From Trebonia sp963785645 (lineage in GTDB: Bacteria; Actinomycetota; Actinomycetes; Streptosporangiales; Streptosporangiaceae): a stretch of DNA of 64,000 bases. The DNA lies in the NCBI GenBank assembly GCA_963785645.1, contig CAWAWG010000004.1:620001-684000 (forward strand), read 5' to 3'. The position numbers and the translations under genes were made by a program. The notes beneath the pieces are model-generated. The model searched no databases. It saw only the letters and a list, made by a program, of their open reading frames with translations, and was not told the DNA's origin. Below, piece by piece: positions 8,154-16,299 of this stretch; positions within the stretch are counted from its first letter, which is position 1, and each line of letters opens with the position of its first letter.

Positions 8154-10310
8154 TCAGCTGTAGCTGGTCAGGTCGGCTACCGTGCTGCCCGAGTTAACCG
8201 TGCCGCCGGTGCCGTTGATGATGTGCTCGATTGTCCCGGTGCCGCCGAGCGAGACGGTGACCATATCGTGCCACTGGACTCCGGACGTGGTCGGTGAGGT
8301 GAGCGCGTTCGCGCTGATCTCACTGGGGTTCACGTCGAAGTAGCAGTACACGCCCACGCCGTAGGCCTGGAAGCTGGTCACGCTGTTGGCAACCGCGATA
8401 GAGGGATAGCCGTCGGAGGATCCGTCCATCCAGGCGGACTGGCTGGGCGGGTCGTAGGGCATTTCGCTCTGGTAGAAGTAGTCGGCTCCGCCGTTGCCGT
8501 TCCACTGGACCTGCACCGCCTGGTAATGCTCGACCGCGAGTCCGTACGTGGTGACGTTGGCGCCGTTGACGACCAGGCCGTTGGCGGCGGTGTTGGTCGT
8601 CCAGCCGACGGTGCCGCTGTTGCCGTGGTCCGCGCGCCACAGCCACATGTCGTCGGTGATCACGTTGCTGCTGTTGATCACCAGCGTCTGCGTGGCTTTA
8701 CCGACGGTGGCTCCGCCGATACGGGCGAAGACGTCGGACAGGACGATCGGGTCCGAGGCGTGGCTGGCGCTGGACCCGGACGGGCCGATCTGGATGAGTT
8801 CGGAGCTGTTGGTGGTGCCAGCGTCGAAGATCAGCCCGCCGATGCGGATGCCGTTGACGTCTGAGGTTTCCAGGATCGTGTTGCCGCCGTTAGACACCAG
8901 GGTAGCCAGGCCGAGGCCGAGCACGACGGTGTCCGGGTTGGTGACGTCGATGGTGCCGTTGATCTGGTAGACACCCGGGGTGAACAGCAGGTCCTCGTCG
9001 CTGGCGAGCGCGGCGTTGATCTGGGCGACCGTGCTGCTCGGCGTCGCGATGTAGAAATCGGCAATCGGCAGCGTGGTCCCCGGCGTGCTTCCGCTCGCCC
9101 AGGAGACGCCCTGCGAGTTGGTCCGGTTCGAGGGCACGAACACGTCCCAGTTCCCCGAGGAGTCGATGTAGAGGTACGGCTTCTCGTCGATCGTCGGAGT
9201 CTGGTTCACCGTCGTGTCCGGCGGGCTCGGGAAGCTCTGCCCCGGAACGCCGGTGTCACCGACGAACACCATGTTCCAGTTCGAGCCGGTCCAGCTGCCC
9301 AACTGGTCGTTGCGCATGATGAACTGCTGCTGGCTGCCCGAGTTGACCTGGCCGGTGACGACCGAGTCGCTGATGAAACCGCCGGACGACCAGTTGCTCG
9401 TGGTGTTGCCCGAGGTGTCGTCGTCCAGCACGAGGTTGCCGTCGATTTGCACCCGGCGCATCGGGTCGGCCTGCGAGACGGCCCACTCGGTGCTGCCGGA
9501 CGACGGGTCGAGAGTGATGTTCTCCACGCCGCGCCAGAAGTTCTCCGTCGCGTTCCCGTCGTTCCAGGCGGCGTTGGCATAGATTCCGCCGCCGGTGATC
9601 ACCGTCTGGGTCGGGTTCTGCCCGAGGCCGACGACCTCGGTGTAGAAGCCGACCGGGACGCTGACGTTGTAGGTGCCCGGCTCGAACATCAGCTCGTAGC
9701 GCTGCGTGCCGAACTGGTTCGACTGCTGCGTGTTGTAGACAGCATTAATGTCGTTCTGGATCGTCGTGGTCGACATGCTGGTGCTGAACACGTAGACGTT
9801 CGACCCGAAGTTGGGCGTGTTGCCCGTGGGGGGCGTCGTTCCGCCGCTCGGCAGGGTCCACTGCTGGTTGGAGGTATCGGCGCAGGCCCAGATCTGTACC
9901 TGGGTGCCGGAGCCGCCGTAGCCGGTGTCGTCGAGGCACTTGCCGGAGTTGGGGTTGAGCAGCTCGCCGTTGGACTGGGCTTCCCAGACCTGGGCGACGG
10001 TGCCGTTGCAGGTGTACAGGTCCACCAGGGTGCCGTTCGCCGTGCCCGCACCCGTAACGTCCAGGCACATGCCAAGTACCTGCAGGGTGTTGCCGGATGC
10101 GACGGTCCAGTCCTGGGCGTCCGTCCCGTTGCAGGTGTAGACCTGGATCGGGTTGCCGTTCGCGGTGCTGGCGCTGCGGTCATCCAGGCACAGGCCCTCG
10201 TACCCGGTGATCGCCCCGGTGGTCGCGGCCTGTGCGTGGTGAGCGACCGCCAGCGCGAGGCCGAATGTGAGGGCTACCGTCGCTAGGACGGCGAGGAGTC
10301 GTCGCCTCAC
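8154..10310 (-). CDS. Secreted ricin-B lectin + right-handed beta-helix protein (glycoside hydrolase-like)
   Basis: A 718-residue secreted protein. The GTG at 10310 overlaps the stop of the upstream GH18 gene (GTGA), giving translational coupling, and is followed directly by a signal peptide (RRRLLAVLATVALTFGLALA..HHAQA). Next comes a ricin-type lectin domain (about 30-160) with repeated LCLDDRS, QxW and GKCLDDTGYGG units, a TPP linker, then a long Asn/Gly/Thr-rich region starting NVYVFSTSMSTTTIQNDINAVYNT. It contains two pectate-lyase-like coil blocks (MFEPGTYNVSVPVGFYTEVVGLG and LLFTPGVYQINGTIDV). This is a widespread actinobacterial extracellular family, often misannotated; a GH55-like double beta-helix is my best structural guess. 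The likely target is a fungal or plant polysaccharide. Confidence 0.8.
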   Translation of the reverse strand: MRRRLLAVLATVALTFGLALAVAHHAQAATTGAITGYEGLCLDDRSASTANGNPIQVYTCNGTDAQDWTVASGNTLQVLGMCLDVTGAGTANGTLVDLYTCNGTVAQVWEAQSNGELLNPNSGKCLDDTGYGGSGTQVQIWACADTSNQQWTLPSGGTTPPTGNTPNFGSNVYVFSTSMSTTTIQNDINAVYNTQQSNQFGTQRYELMFEPGTYNVSVPVGFYTEVVGLGQNPTQTVITGGGIYANAAWNDGNATENFWRGVENITLDPSSGSTEWAVSQADPMRRVQIDGNLVLDDDTSGNTTSNWSSGGFISDSVVTGQVNSGSQQQFIMRNDQLGSWTGSNWNMVFVGDTGVPGQSFPSPPDTTVNQTPTIDEKPYLYIDSSGNWDVFVPSNRTNSQGVSWASGSTPGTTLPIADFYIATPSSTVAQINAALASDEDLLFTPGVYQINGTIDVTNPDTVVLGLGLATLVSNGGNTILETSDVNGIRIGGLIFDAGTTNSSELIQIGPSGSSASHASDPIVLSDVFARIGGATVGKATQTLVINSSNVITDDMWLWRADHGNSGTVGWTTNTAANGLVVNGANVTTYGLAVEHYQAVQVQWNGNGGADYFYQSEMPYDPPSQSAWMDGSSDGYPSIAVANSVTSFQAYGVGVYCYFDVNPSEISANALTSPTTSGVQWHDMVTVSLGGTGTIEHIINGTGGTVNSGSTVADLTSYS

Positions 10311-11687
10311 GGGATGTTCCACTGCTGGTTGGAGGTGTCGGCGCAGGTCCAGATCTGTACCTGGGTGCCGGAGCCGCCGTAGCCGGTGTCGTCGAGGCAC
10401 TTGCCGGAGTTGGTGTTGACGAGTTCGCCGTTGGATTCGTGGGTCCAGGACTGGGCGCCGGTGCCGTTACAGGGGTAGAGGTCGACCAGGGTGCCGTTGG
10501 CGGTGCCGGCGCCGTCGACGTCGAGGCAGTCGCCGAGGACGGTGAGGGTGCCGTTGGTGTTGACGGTCCAGTCTTGTGCGTTGGTGCCGTTGCAGGTGTA
10601 GACCTGGATGGGGTTGAAGTCGGCGGTGCTGGCGCTGCGGTCGTCCAGGCACAGGCCCTCGTACCCGGTGATCGCCCCGGAGCCGGACGGAGGCGGCGTC
10701 GTGGTACCGCCGCTGGTGATCTTGTTGAAGATCGTCGAGTACTGGTAGCCGGTCCCCTTGTCGTAGCCGTCGACCTCCCAGAAGGACAGCTCCTGGACGC
10801 CGTCGGCGGCGGCGAAGCTTTCCAGCGACGACGCGTTCGAGATGGAGAAGTCGGTGCCGTCGTCGTTGACGCCGGCGATCGGCGTCAGGCCCATCATCGC
10901 GTAGGCGGCCGAGGTGGAGATCCCGTACAGGCTCGCGAGCTGGCTGGCGGTCCCCTCAGCGGCGGACTCAGCTTGCGCGAGGTCGTTGCTGTCCCCGTCG
11001 GAGAAGTCCATCGTCATGATGTTGACGATGGACACCTTCACGCCGTTGGCCTTGGCGTCCTGGAGCACCGCATACTGCGAGGCGTTGCCGGTGGGCAGCC
11101 CGTTCGCGTCGACGCCGAGGGTGAAATCGACCTGCACCGACGGGTCCTCGGCCTGCAGTGCGGCCAGCGCCTGGTCACGCCGGGTCGTGGCGGCGGTGTT
11201 CGCCAGGTTGGTGTCCTCGATGTCGAAGTCCAGCCGGTTAACGCCGGTGGTGTTCACTATGTTCAGGTAGGCGGCGGTGAGCTGCGAGACGTTCGTGCAG
11301 GTCTCTGCGATCTCGGTGGCACCCGCGCCGCCGGACGAGATGATGACGTTGCCGCCGGCCGCCTGAAGGGCGCTGATCTGCGAGTTGAAGGTGCCCAAGC
11401 TGTAGCCGCCGTCCTCCCAATCGGGAGTGCAGCCGGACTGGGTGACGAGGAACGCCAGCGTGTAGTACTTATCGCCGCTCACGGCCATGTCCGCGGCCAT
11501 GTCCCCGGCGTCCGACGAGTTGATCTGCAGGTAGGGCGCGGCGTAATGGGCGGGGAAGGCGGGGCTGGCCGCGGCGGCCGATCCGGCGGTGGCGAAGCGC
11601 GAGGCCGCCAGATCCGAGCGCGGTGGCGGCCGCGGCTAGCGCGAGCGTGACCGCCCGCGGTTTCAGGGGAATTCTTGGTATTCGCAT
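10307..11687 (-). CDS. Secreted GH18 chitinase-like protein with ricin-B lectin domain (one frameshift)
   Basis: The continuous frame 10307-11500 encodes a GH18-type barrel with the active-site strand NRLDFDIEDT (consensus DxxDxDxE) and SIVNIMTMDF, followed by a SGGTTTPPPSGSG linker and a ricin-B lectin domain ending QQWNIP. The signal peptide lies in another frame: ATG at 11687, then MRIPRIPLKPRAVTLALAAAATALG. Reading in the chitinase frame, mature sequence (ATAGSAAAASPAFPAHYAAPYLQIN) is recovered downstream of about 11632, after an in-frame stop at 11636-11638. A single indel between about 11600 and 11635 therefore separates export signal and enzyme. The pattern fits a sequence error or a recent mutation. 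The gene is divergent from lacI and coupled to the beta-helix gene. Confidence 0.78.
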
Positions 11688-11765
11688 GGTGATCGGGAGA
11701 TCCCTTCGGCCGAGCGGCCCGGCGGGGAGCGGGTGGCCCGCCGGGGTAGAACTGGTGGACTGCTG

Positions 11766-11800
11766 CTGTTTCTGAAACAGTAAAGAAACTATCCTGTTAG
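11766..11800. promoter_or_regulatory. Operator CTGTTTC-T-GAAACAG and shared promoter 16-mer
   Basis: Between the divergent GH18 and lacI genes, CTGTTTC (11766-11772) and GAAACAG (11774-11780) form a perfect 15-bp palindrome. Five bases further, 11785-11800 reads CTAACAGGATAGTTTC on the minus strand. That identical 16-mer is also found at 47436-47451, in front of the second GH18 gene. The site is about 100 bp upstream of the GH18 ATG. LacI-family dimers bind short palindromes of this type, so autoregulation plus control of the chitinase operon is the likely role. Confidence 0.65.
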
Positions 11801-11881
11801 AGATTGCAGCAGTTGCTTTGGGATCGGTCAATAAGAGTGTGGGGTCTTGAGTGATCCTTAATCTCCGGTTAAGAGGCGCTT

Positions 11882-12946
11882 ATGGAAGCGATGAAACAAG
11901 ACGATGTTTCAGATCTTGTTACCGGGACCGGCCGGGTGACGGTGCGCGCCATCGCGGCCGAGACCGGGCTGTCGATCGCTACCATCTCCCGGGTGATCAA
12001 CGGCGGCGGGAACGTGGCCTCGGACACCCGCGAGCGCGTACGCCAGGTGGTCGAGCGGCTCGGTGACCGGGCACCCGAGCCGCGCCGGCGGCCGCAGCCG
12101 CGGACCACCCGTCCGCCGGTGTTCGTGCGCTGCCCCTACCTGCTCACCGACTACTTCGGGCACATTGTCACGTCGATCGCCGAGACGCTCGCGCTGCACG
12201 GCCAGGGCATGCTGCTTGACGCGGGCGACAAGGTGGTCAAGTCCAGCGCGGTGCGCGAGCTGTCGCGCCGCCGCGACGCGTACGGCGCGGTACTGATCCT
12301 TCCTCCTGAGCCCCGGGCCGACCTCGAGGCGCTCGCCGCGCGCAGTTACCCGCATGTGGTGGTGGACCCGCGGATCGCCGTGCCGCGCGGGACGGTGTCG
12401 ATCTCGGCCGCGCATTTCTCCGGTGCCCGGGCCGTCACGCGGCACCTGATCGAGCTCGGTCACCGCCGGATCGGGGTGATCAACGGGCCGCCGGACTGGC
12501 GAACCAGGGACGACCGGGGCGGCGGGCACCTCGCCGCGCTGTCCGAGGCCGGGGTGCTTGGCGACCCGGAACTCGTGCGACAAGGCGAGCCGGCCATCAA
12601 GACGGGCGTGGCGGCCGGCGGTCAGCTGCTCGACTTGCAGCCGCGGCCGACCGCCGTGGTCTGTTTCAACGACAAGGTGGCGGTGGGGGTGATGGAGGCG
12701 GCCGCCGCGCGCGGGCTGCGGGTGCCCGCGGACCTGTCCGTCGTCGGTTTCGACGACATCGACCTCAGCCGGGCTACGACACCCCGCCTCACCACCGTCC
12801 GCCAGCCGTTGCAGGAGATGGGCCGCACCGCCGTCACGATGCTGATGCGCCAGCTCGACGGTCACGCCCACGAGGCGCTGAGCATGGAACTCGAGACCCG
12901 CCTGGTGGTGCGGGACAGCACCGGCCCGGCGCCCGGTTCTGCCTAG
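11882..12946 (+). CDS. LacI-family transcriptional regulator
   Basis: A 354-residue repressor-type regulator. The N-terminal helix-turn-helix reads VTVRAIAAETGLSIATISRVINGGGNVASDTRERV (residues about 20-54), followed by a periplasmic-binding-protein-like effector domain containing VCFNDKVAVGVMEAAAARGLRVPADLSVVGFDDIDLS and the C-terminal PRLTTVRQP block. The hinge region is polar and Pro-rich rather than the usual YxPN motif. ATGs at 11882 and 11891 are both possible; neither has a strong Shine-Dalgarno. Location divergent from the GH18/beta-helix operon, with palindromes in between and inside its own 5' end, points to control of polysaccharide hydrolases by a sugar ligand, probably a chito- or gluco-oligosaccharide. 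Confidence 0.92.
   Translation: MEAMKQDDVSDLVTGTGRVTVRAIAAETGLSIATISRVINGGGNVASDTRERVRQVVERLGDRAPEPRRRPQPRTTRPPVFVRCPYLLTDYFGHIVTSIAETLALHGQGMLLDAGDKVVKSSAVRELSRRRDAYGAVLILPPEPRADLEALAARSYPHVVVDPRIAVPRGTVSISAAHFSGARAVTRHLIELGHRRIGVINGPPDWRTRDDRGGGHLAALSEAGVLGDPELVRQGEPAIKTGVAAGGQLLDLQPRPTAVVCFNDKVAVGVMEAAAARGLRVPADLSVVGFDDIDLSRATTPRLTTVRQPLQEMGRTAVTMLMRQLDGHAHEALSMELETRLVVRDSTGPAPGSA
11892..11911. promoter_or_regulatory. TGAAACA-N6-TGTTTCA inverted repeat within the lacI-family start region
   Basis: TGAAACA (11892-11898), six bases, then TGTTTCA (11905-11911) form a perfect 7-bp inverted repeat covering the first codons of the lacI-family gene. The same half-sites with the same 6-bp spacer occur at 47311-47330 upstream of the second GH18 gene, which argues for a specific protein-binding site. 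Confidence 0.62.
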
Positions 12947-13581
12947 TCCGACTCGTCCGAACGTGCAGCCGCCTCGTCTTCCAGCTCTGCGTCGTCCAGC
13001 CTCGCATTTTCCAGGGCTTTCTGACGGGTCGCCAAGGTTTTCGCTTTACTGGTAAATAAAGCAGGCTATAACCTGCGGAATCTCCGCGTTAACGGGCTGA
13101 GGCGCGGGAGCGGCCGGATTTTCCGGGCATATCCGGTATGTGCCGGGGGCGCATGCCGTGCGGCGAGATCCTTAGGCCGGTGACATTGGGCCGGGGTAGG
13201 CAAAACATCCCCTTCGGGGGTCTGTGCGGTGCGGATCTCGGCACGTCAAACCCTGTATGTCCGATGGTCCTGCTGGACTGCGGATGCAGATATCGGGACA
13301 TTTCATCTTAAGTGTGAACCGATCCAATAAGTAATGCATGTGCATTCTGTGGCTAATTAGTAAAATTAGCGACTGTCGATAAATGGCTGGCGAATGCTTC
13401 CTTTGTACGATTGTTGGCCGAGTTCTGTCGATTAAGGAAAAATTGGCGGCAGGACTGGTATAAGTGGAGCTAGTCCGGACGATTTGCCTGTCTGGCCGGT
13501 AACTCCCTCTTTGAAAACTGGTGCGGCTTCAAGTAAATGGACAAATGGCAAGGTGGCGGACAAAGGGATGGAGGTGCGACC
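12947..13581. other. 635-bp non-coding stretch with AT-rich promoter region
   Basis: No credible gene is present. The 3' half (about 13300-13540) is markedly AT-rich and probably holds the promoter of the roadblock operon. It contains a perfect 7-bp inverted repeat GCTAATT (13352-13358) / AATTAGC (13364-13370) with a 5-nt spacer. An earlier small hairpin, GCAGG-ctataa-CCTGC, lies near 13061-13076. No riboswitch consensus was recognised. Confidence 0.5.
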
Positions 13582-14505
13582 GTGGTCTGGCCCGGTATTC
13601 GTGAATCCCTTGACCTCGACGGCCACGTGCGGCTGAGACGATGGCTCGCCCGCGCCGCTGCCGAGGGGACCACCGGGGTGCTGCGAGTAGCTGGCGGCCC
13701 AGGCGGCGTGCTGCAGTTCAGGGACGGCTTGGTCCTGGTCGCCCAGAGTCCAGGCGCGCCCGGCGTGCAGGCGCTGCTGATCCGCACCGGGCGGGTAAGC
13801 GACGACGACTGGGCCCGCGACGGCGGTGTTGACCACGCCGCCTCCGCGGCGCACATCGGGGCCGCTCACCGCCAGGTCCTTCAGTTCATGGCCAACCAGG
13901 ACGCGTTGTTCGCGGTGCTCATCGGTTCGATTGACGCGTGCGCGATGGAGCTCGATCCGTCCGTGTCGCCCGCTAACCAGGGACAGGACCCCGCCGCACT
14001 GCTTGCTGCCGCCTTCAGGAAGCTGGACGCGCTCGCGCTGCTGCCGCAGGCCATCCTCCCGCACCGTGAGCGGCTGATCGCGTCGCCGGCGGACGACGGT
14101 CTTAGCCCGTCCGGGAGCGGATCATCTGGGATACGGCTGTCCGAGCTGCGGAAGGTCATCCTTGGCTATGCCGACGGACGCCGAACAGCCCGTGATATCG
14201 CGTTCGTCTCCGGTCGCAGCCTTTACCCGGTGACTGTGGAGATGTCCCGGATGCTGGCCGAAGGCCTGCTCCGTGAGCCGCCCCCGTCGATCGATTCCCT
14301 CGATACGTCGTCAGTAGAGATAGTGCCGCGCAATCCAGTACATCCATCTCCGGGGCGTCCGCAAGCGGCGGAGGTCCCGGCCGAGCTTCCCAGCCGCCGT
14401 CCGTTTTCCGAGGGCGCGGCCGAGGATGCCGCCAGCCAGAAGACCGCGGCCTCCTGGCGGGATTTCCTGCACTTCGGCGGCCGCCCGGGGGAGAGCCGTG
14501 ACTGA
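13582..14505 (+). CDS. Unrecognised protein preceding roadblock genes (possible PATAN/DUF4388-like)
   Basis: About 307 residues. The GTG at 13582 has GGAGG seven bases upstream; the ATG at 13537 lacks a ribosome site. The N-terminal half (HVRLRRWLARAAAEGTTGVLRVAG, then VLQFRDGLVLVAQSPGAPGVQALLIRTGRV) resembles the small-ligand/GTPase-regulator modules (DUF4388/PATAN) that accompany roadblock proteins. The middle (RLSELRKVILGYADGRRTARDIAFVSGRSLYPVTVEMSRMLAEGLL) looks like a winged-helix. The C-terminus is disordered. It is first in a three-gene unit with two roadblock-like genes, 26 bp before the next one, so a role as scaffold or effector in a small-GTPase-type switch is plausible but not proven. 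Confidence 0.62.
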   Translation: MVWPGIRESLDLDGHVRLRRWLARAAAEGTTGVLRVAGGPGGVLQFRDGLVLVAQSPGAPGVQALLIRTGRVSDDDWARDGGVDHAASAAHIGAAHRQVLQFMANQDALFAVLIGSIDACAMELDPSVSPANQGQDPAALLAAAFRKLDALALLPQAILPHRERLIASPADDGLSPSGSGSSGIRLSELRKVILGYADGRRTARDIAFVSGRSLYPVTVEMSRMLAEGLLREPPPSIDSLDTSSVEIVPRNPVHPSPGRPQAAEVPAELPSRRPFSEGAAEDAASQKTAASWRDFLHFGGRPGESRD

Positions 14506-14531
14506 TCCAAGTCAGCAAAGGACGGAACTTG

Positions 14532-14924
14532 ATGGACCGACATGATCTCCTCGTCGAAATGCGCGGGCTGAGGGAACAGATTCCCGGAGTCACCGGCACG
14601 CTCGTCGCTGCCTGCGACGGGCTGCTCGTCGCCGCCGACATCGACTCCCGCGCTGATGCGAAAGTCGAAGCTGATTCGCTGGCCGCGATTGCCGCCGCCA
14701 GCCTGGGCGTCGCCCGCCAGGTCGTCAGCGCCGCCGGCCAGGGCACGCTCGGCCGCGCGACCACCCATGCCAGCCGCGGGCACCTGGTGGTCTACGCGGT
14801 AGGCGTCGCGGCCCTGCTGGCCGTGTTCGGCGACGAGGGCCTGGACGTGGGCACGCTGCACCAAAAGTCCCAGCCAGCGCTGGGGCGCATTCGCACCATT
14901 CTCACCGGCACGCAAGGAGAGTAA
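14532..14924 (+). CDS. Roadblock/LC7 domain protein
   Basis: A 130-residue protein with the roadblock/LC7 pattern: helix (LLVEMRGLREQIPGVTGTLVAACDGLLVAADID), then SLAAIAAASLGVARQVVSAAGQGTL and a hydrophobic strand HLVVYAVGVAALLAVF. In bacteria such proteins act as GTPase-activating or scaffold partners of MglA-type GTPases and are the CvnB component of conservons. The ATG at 14532 follows AAAGGA. It is co-directional with both neighbours at short spacing. No GTPase gene is in this operon, unlike the conservon at 55.6-58.7 kb. Confidence 0.82.
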   Translation: MDRHDLLVEMRGLREQIPGVTGTLVAACDGLLVAADIDSRADAKVEADSLAAIAAASLGVARQVVSAAGQGTLGRATTHASRGHLVVYAVGVAALLAVFGDEGLDVGTLHQKSQPALGRIRTILTGTQGE

Positions 14925-14929
14925 GACAG

Positions 14930-15361
14930 ATGAATGCCAAGACTACCGGCCAGGATTTCTCCGACCAGGTAACGGTTCTGGTGAAAACGCTCCGCTCAGA
15001 CGCTCCCGACTGTGTGGCGGCAGGTGTCGTCGACATGTCGACCGGAATGCTGCTCGCCTTCGAAACTGTGGAAACTCACCCCGCCGAAGTCCTCGACCTG
15101 CTGGCCGGCGCGACCCTGGACCTATTCCAGGGCCGCACTGTCATCATGATCGAGGATGTCTTCAAGGAGCGGCGCGGCGTTGTTAGCGATAAGCACTATT
15201 TCCAGGAGATTCTGGTTAACAGCGACAACCTGACTCACCTGTTCGTCCGGGTGGACGCTCTCCAGGATGTAGTCGCGGTCGTCGTCTGCCGCCGTTCGGT
15301 CAATGCGGGGATGCTTTTCGCCCAGGTTCGCCGCGTCATCGCCCAGTACGGCAAACTCTAA
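14930..15361 (+). CDS. Second roadblock-like small protein
   Basis: 143 residues, starting ATG 14930 with AAGGAGAG upstream and only 5 bp after the previous stop. The sequence DCVAAGVVDMSTGMLLAFETVETHPAEVLDLLAGATLDLFQG and the later strand NLTHLFVRVDALQDVVAVVVCRR follow the alpha/beta layout of roadblock/LC7 or profilin-like folds, though similarity to the preceding protein is low. It probably forms a heterodimer or partner with the product of the preceding gene. It lacks membrane spans and signal peptide, so it should be cytoplasmic. Confidence 0.68.
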   Translation: MNAKTTGQDFSDQVTVLVKTLRSDAPDCVAAGVVDMSTGMLLAFETVETHPAEVLDLLAGATLDLFQGRTVIMIEDVFKERRGVVSDKHYFQEILVNSDNLTHLFVRVDALQDVVAVVVCRRSVNAGMLFAQVRRVIAQYGKL

Positions 15362-15469
15362 CTAACAAGGCAACCGCCTTCGTTACTTTGTCCCGGCGCC
15401 GGGCGTACGTTGCCCGGATTGCAGCGGTATGCCCGGCCGGGCCACCGCCTGCCGCGACACCGCGCTCAC

Positions 15470-15561
15470 CTCTGCTTACCAACCGGCGCCACATTTACCG
15501 CAAATCGGACATGATCATGGGCGCCTGCTAGGCAAAGACGACGATCATGGTCACCGTGTAA
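15470..15561 (+). repeat. About 92-bp MITE-like repeat, copy 1 (family II)
   Basis: The element begins CTCTGCTTACCAA and ends GTGTAAGCAAAC, so the ends carry an inverted GCTTAC/GTAAGC pair. A second, inverted copy at 40946-41038 shares the blocks GCTTACCAA, CGGCGCC, CCTGCTAGGCAAAGACGACG and ATCATGGTC in the same order. No protein is encoded, which suggests a non-autonomous mobile element or structured intergenic repeat. It lies between the roadblock operon and the end of the padR-family gene. Confidence 0.8.
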
Positions 15562-15605
15562 GCAAACCCCGGTCTGCGTCTTCGCTTGCCGGTAGCCATC
15601 GGGAA

Positions 15606-16235
15606 CTAAACCGGTGGGTCGGCGGCGCCGCTCTGGGCTACGGATTCGTCGGCTAGTGCCAGCAGTTTCTCCTGAGACCAGGAAAGCCTTTCCGTTCGGA
15701 GGTCTTCGATCACCGAGCGGATCCAGTCGAGCTGGGTTGTCGCCGTGGCGAGGACGTACTCGGATTCCAGCATCACAACGCGGGGAAGACCCTTGGCGCC
15801 GGCCATGCTCGCTTCCATGCCCTGACGCATCGCCGTGAGTGCCGTCGCACGTCGCTCGAGCAGGGGCAGCGCCTCCTGAGGGGTCAGCATCATGATGTTC
15901 GAGAGCGCGGCCGGGAACTCGGGGAAGTCCGGCTTCGGGACCGCGATCATCTCCGCTAGCCATTCGCGGGTGACGGCGCGGCCCGCATCGGTGATCTCGT
16001 AGACGGTGCGCTCCGGGTACTGATGGTCGCGCTCCGTCTCCCGCACCGCGACCAGCCCGGCCGTCTGCAGGCGGTCCATCGTCCGGTAGAGGCTGGCCCG
16101 CTGTCCCACGTTGACGACCTGGTCCTTGCCCCACTGCTTGATCAGGCGCTGGATGCCATACGGATGCAACGGCTGCGCGTGCAGCATGGCCAGCACGGTG
16201 AGCGCGATTGGTGAGCTGCGGACAGCGGAACTCAT
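15606..16235 (-). CDS. PadR-family transcriptional regulator
   Basis: A 209-residue regulator. The N-terminal winged helix reads SSPIALTVLAMLHAQPLHPYGIQRLIKQWGK, with RASLYRTMDRLQTAGLV as recognition region and YEITDAGRAVTREWLAEMI closing the wing, the standard PadR layout. The C-terminal half is the helical dimerisation domain. Divergent from the FAD monooxygenase gene at 16300 with only 64 bp between them, so it very likely represses that gene and itself through the inverted repeat at 16260-16278. PadR proteins usually respond to phenolics or drugs. Confidence 0.92.
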   Translation of the reverse strand: MSSAVRSSPIALTVLAMLHAQPLHPYGIQRLIKQWGKDQVVNVGQRASLYRTMDRLQTAGLVAVRETERDHQYPERTVYEITDAGRAVTREWLAEMIAVPKPDFPEFPAALSNIMMLTPQEALPLLERRATALTAMRQGMEASMAGAKGLPRVVMLESEYVLATATTQLDWIRSVIEDLRTERLSWSQEKLLALADESVAQSGAADPPV

Positions 16236-16259
16236 GCCCAGATGCTAGCAGCATGATTT

Positions 16260-16293
16260 CTAGTTGACTTGTAACTAGTTTCAGTGCGACTAT
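16260..16293 (+). promoter_or_regulatory. Leaderless promoter with PadR-type inverted repeat
   Basis: TTGACT (16264-16269), 18 bp, then GACTAT (16288-16293) form a plausible housekeeping promoter whose start point would fall on or next to the ATG at 16300, and no ribosome site precedes that ATG. The inverted repeat CTAGTT (16260-16265) / AACTAG (16273-16278) covers the -35 element, a good position for PadR repression. Confidence 0.6.
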
Positions 16294-16299
16294 CGGTTC

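Noticed and set aside
13089..13301. A 70-codon frame and a hairpin-rich patch that resembled a riboswitch
   Set aside because: No family features, no ribosome site, and no match to the cobalamin, c-di-AMP or SAM riboswitch cores I know.
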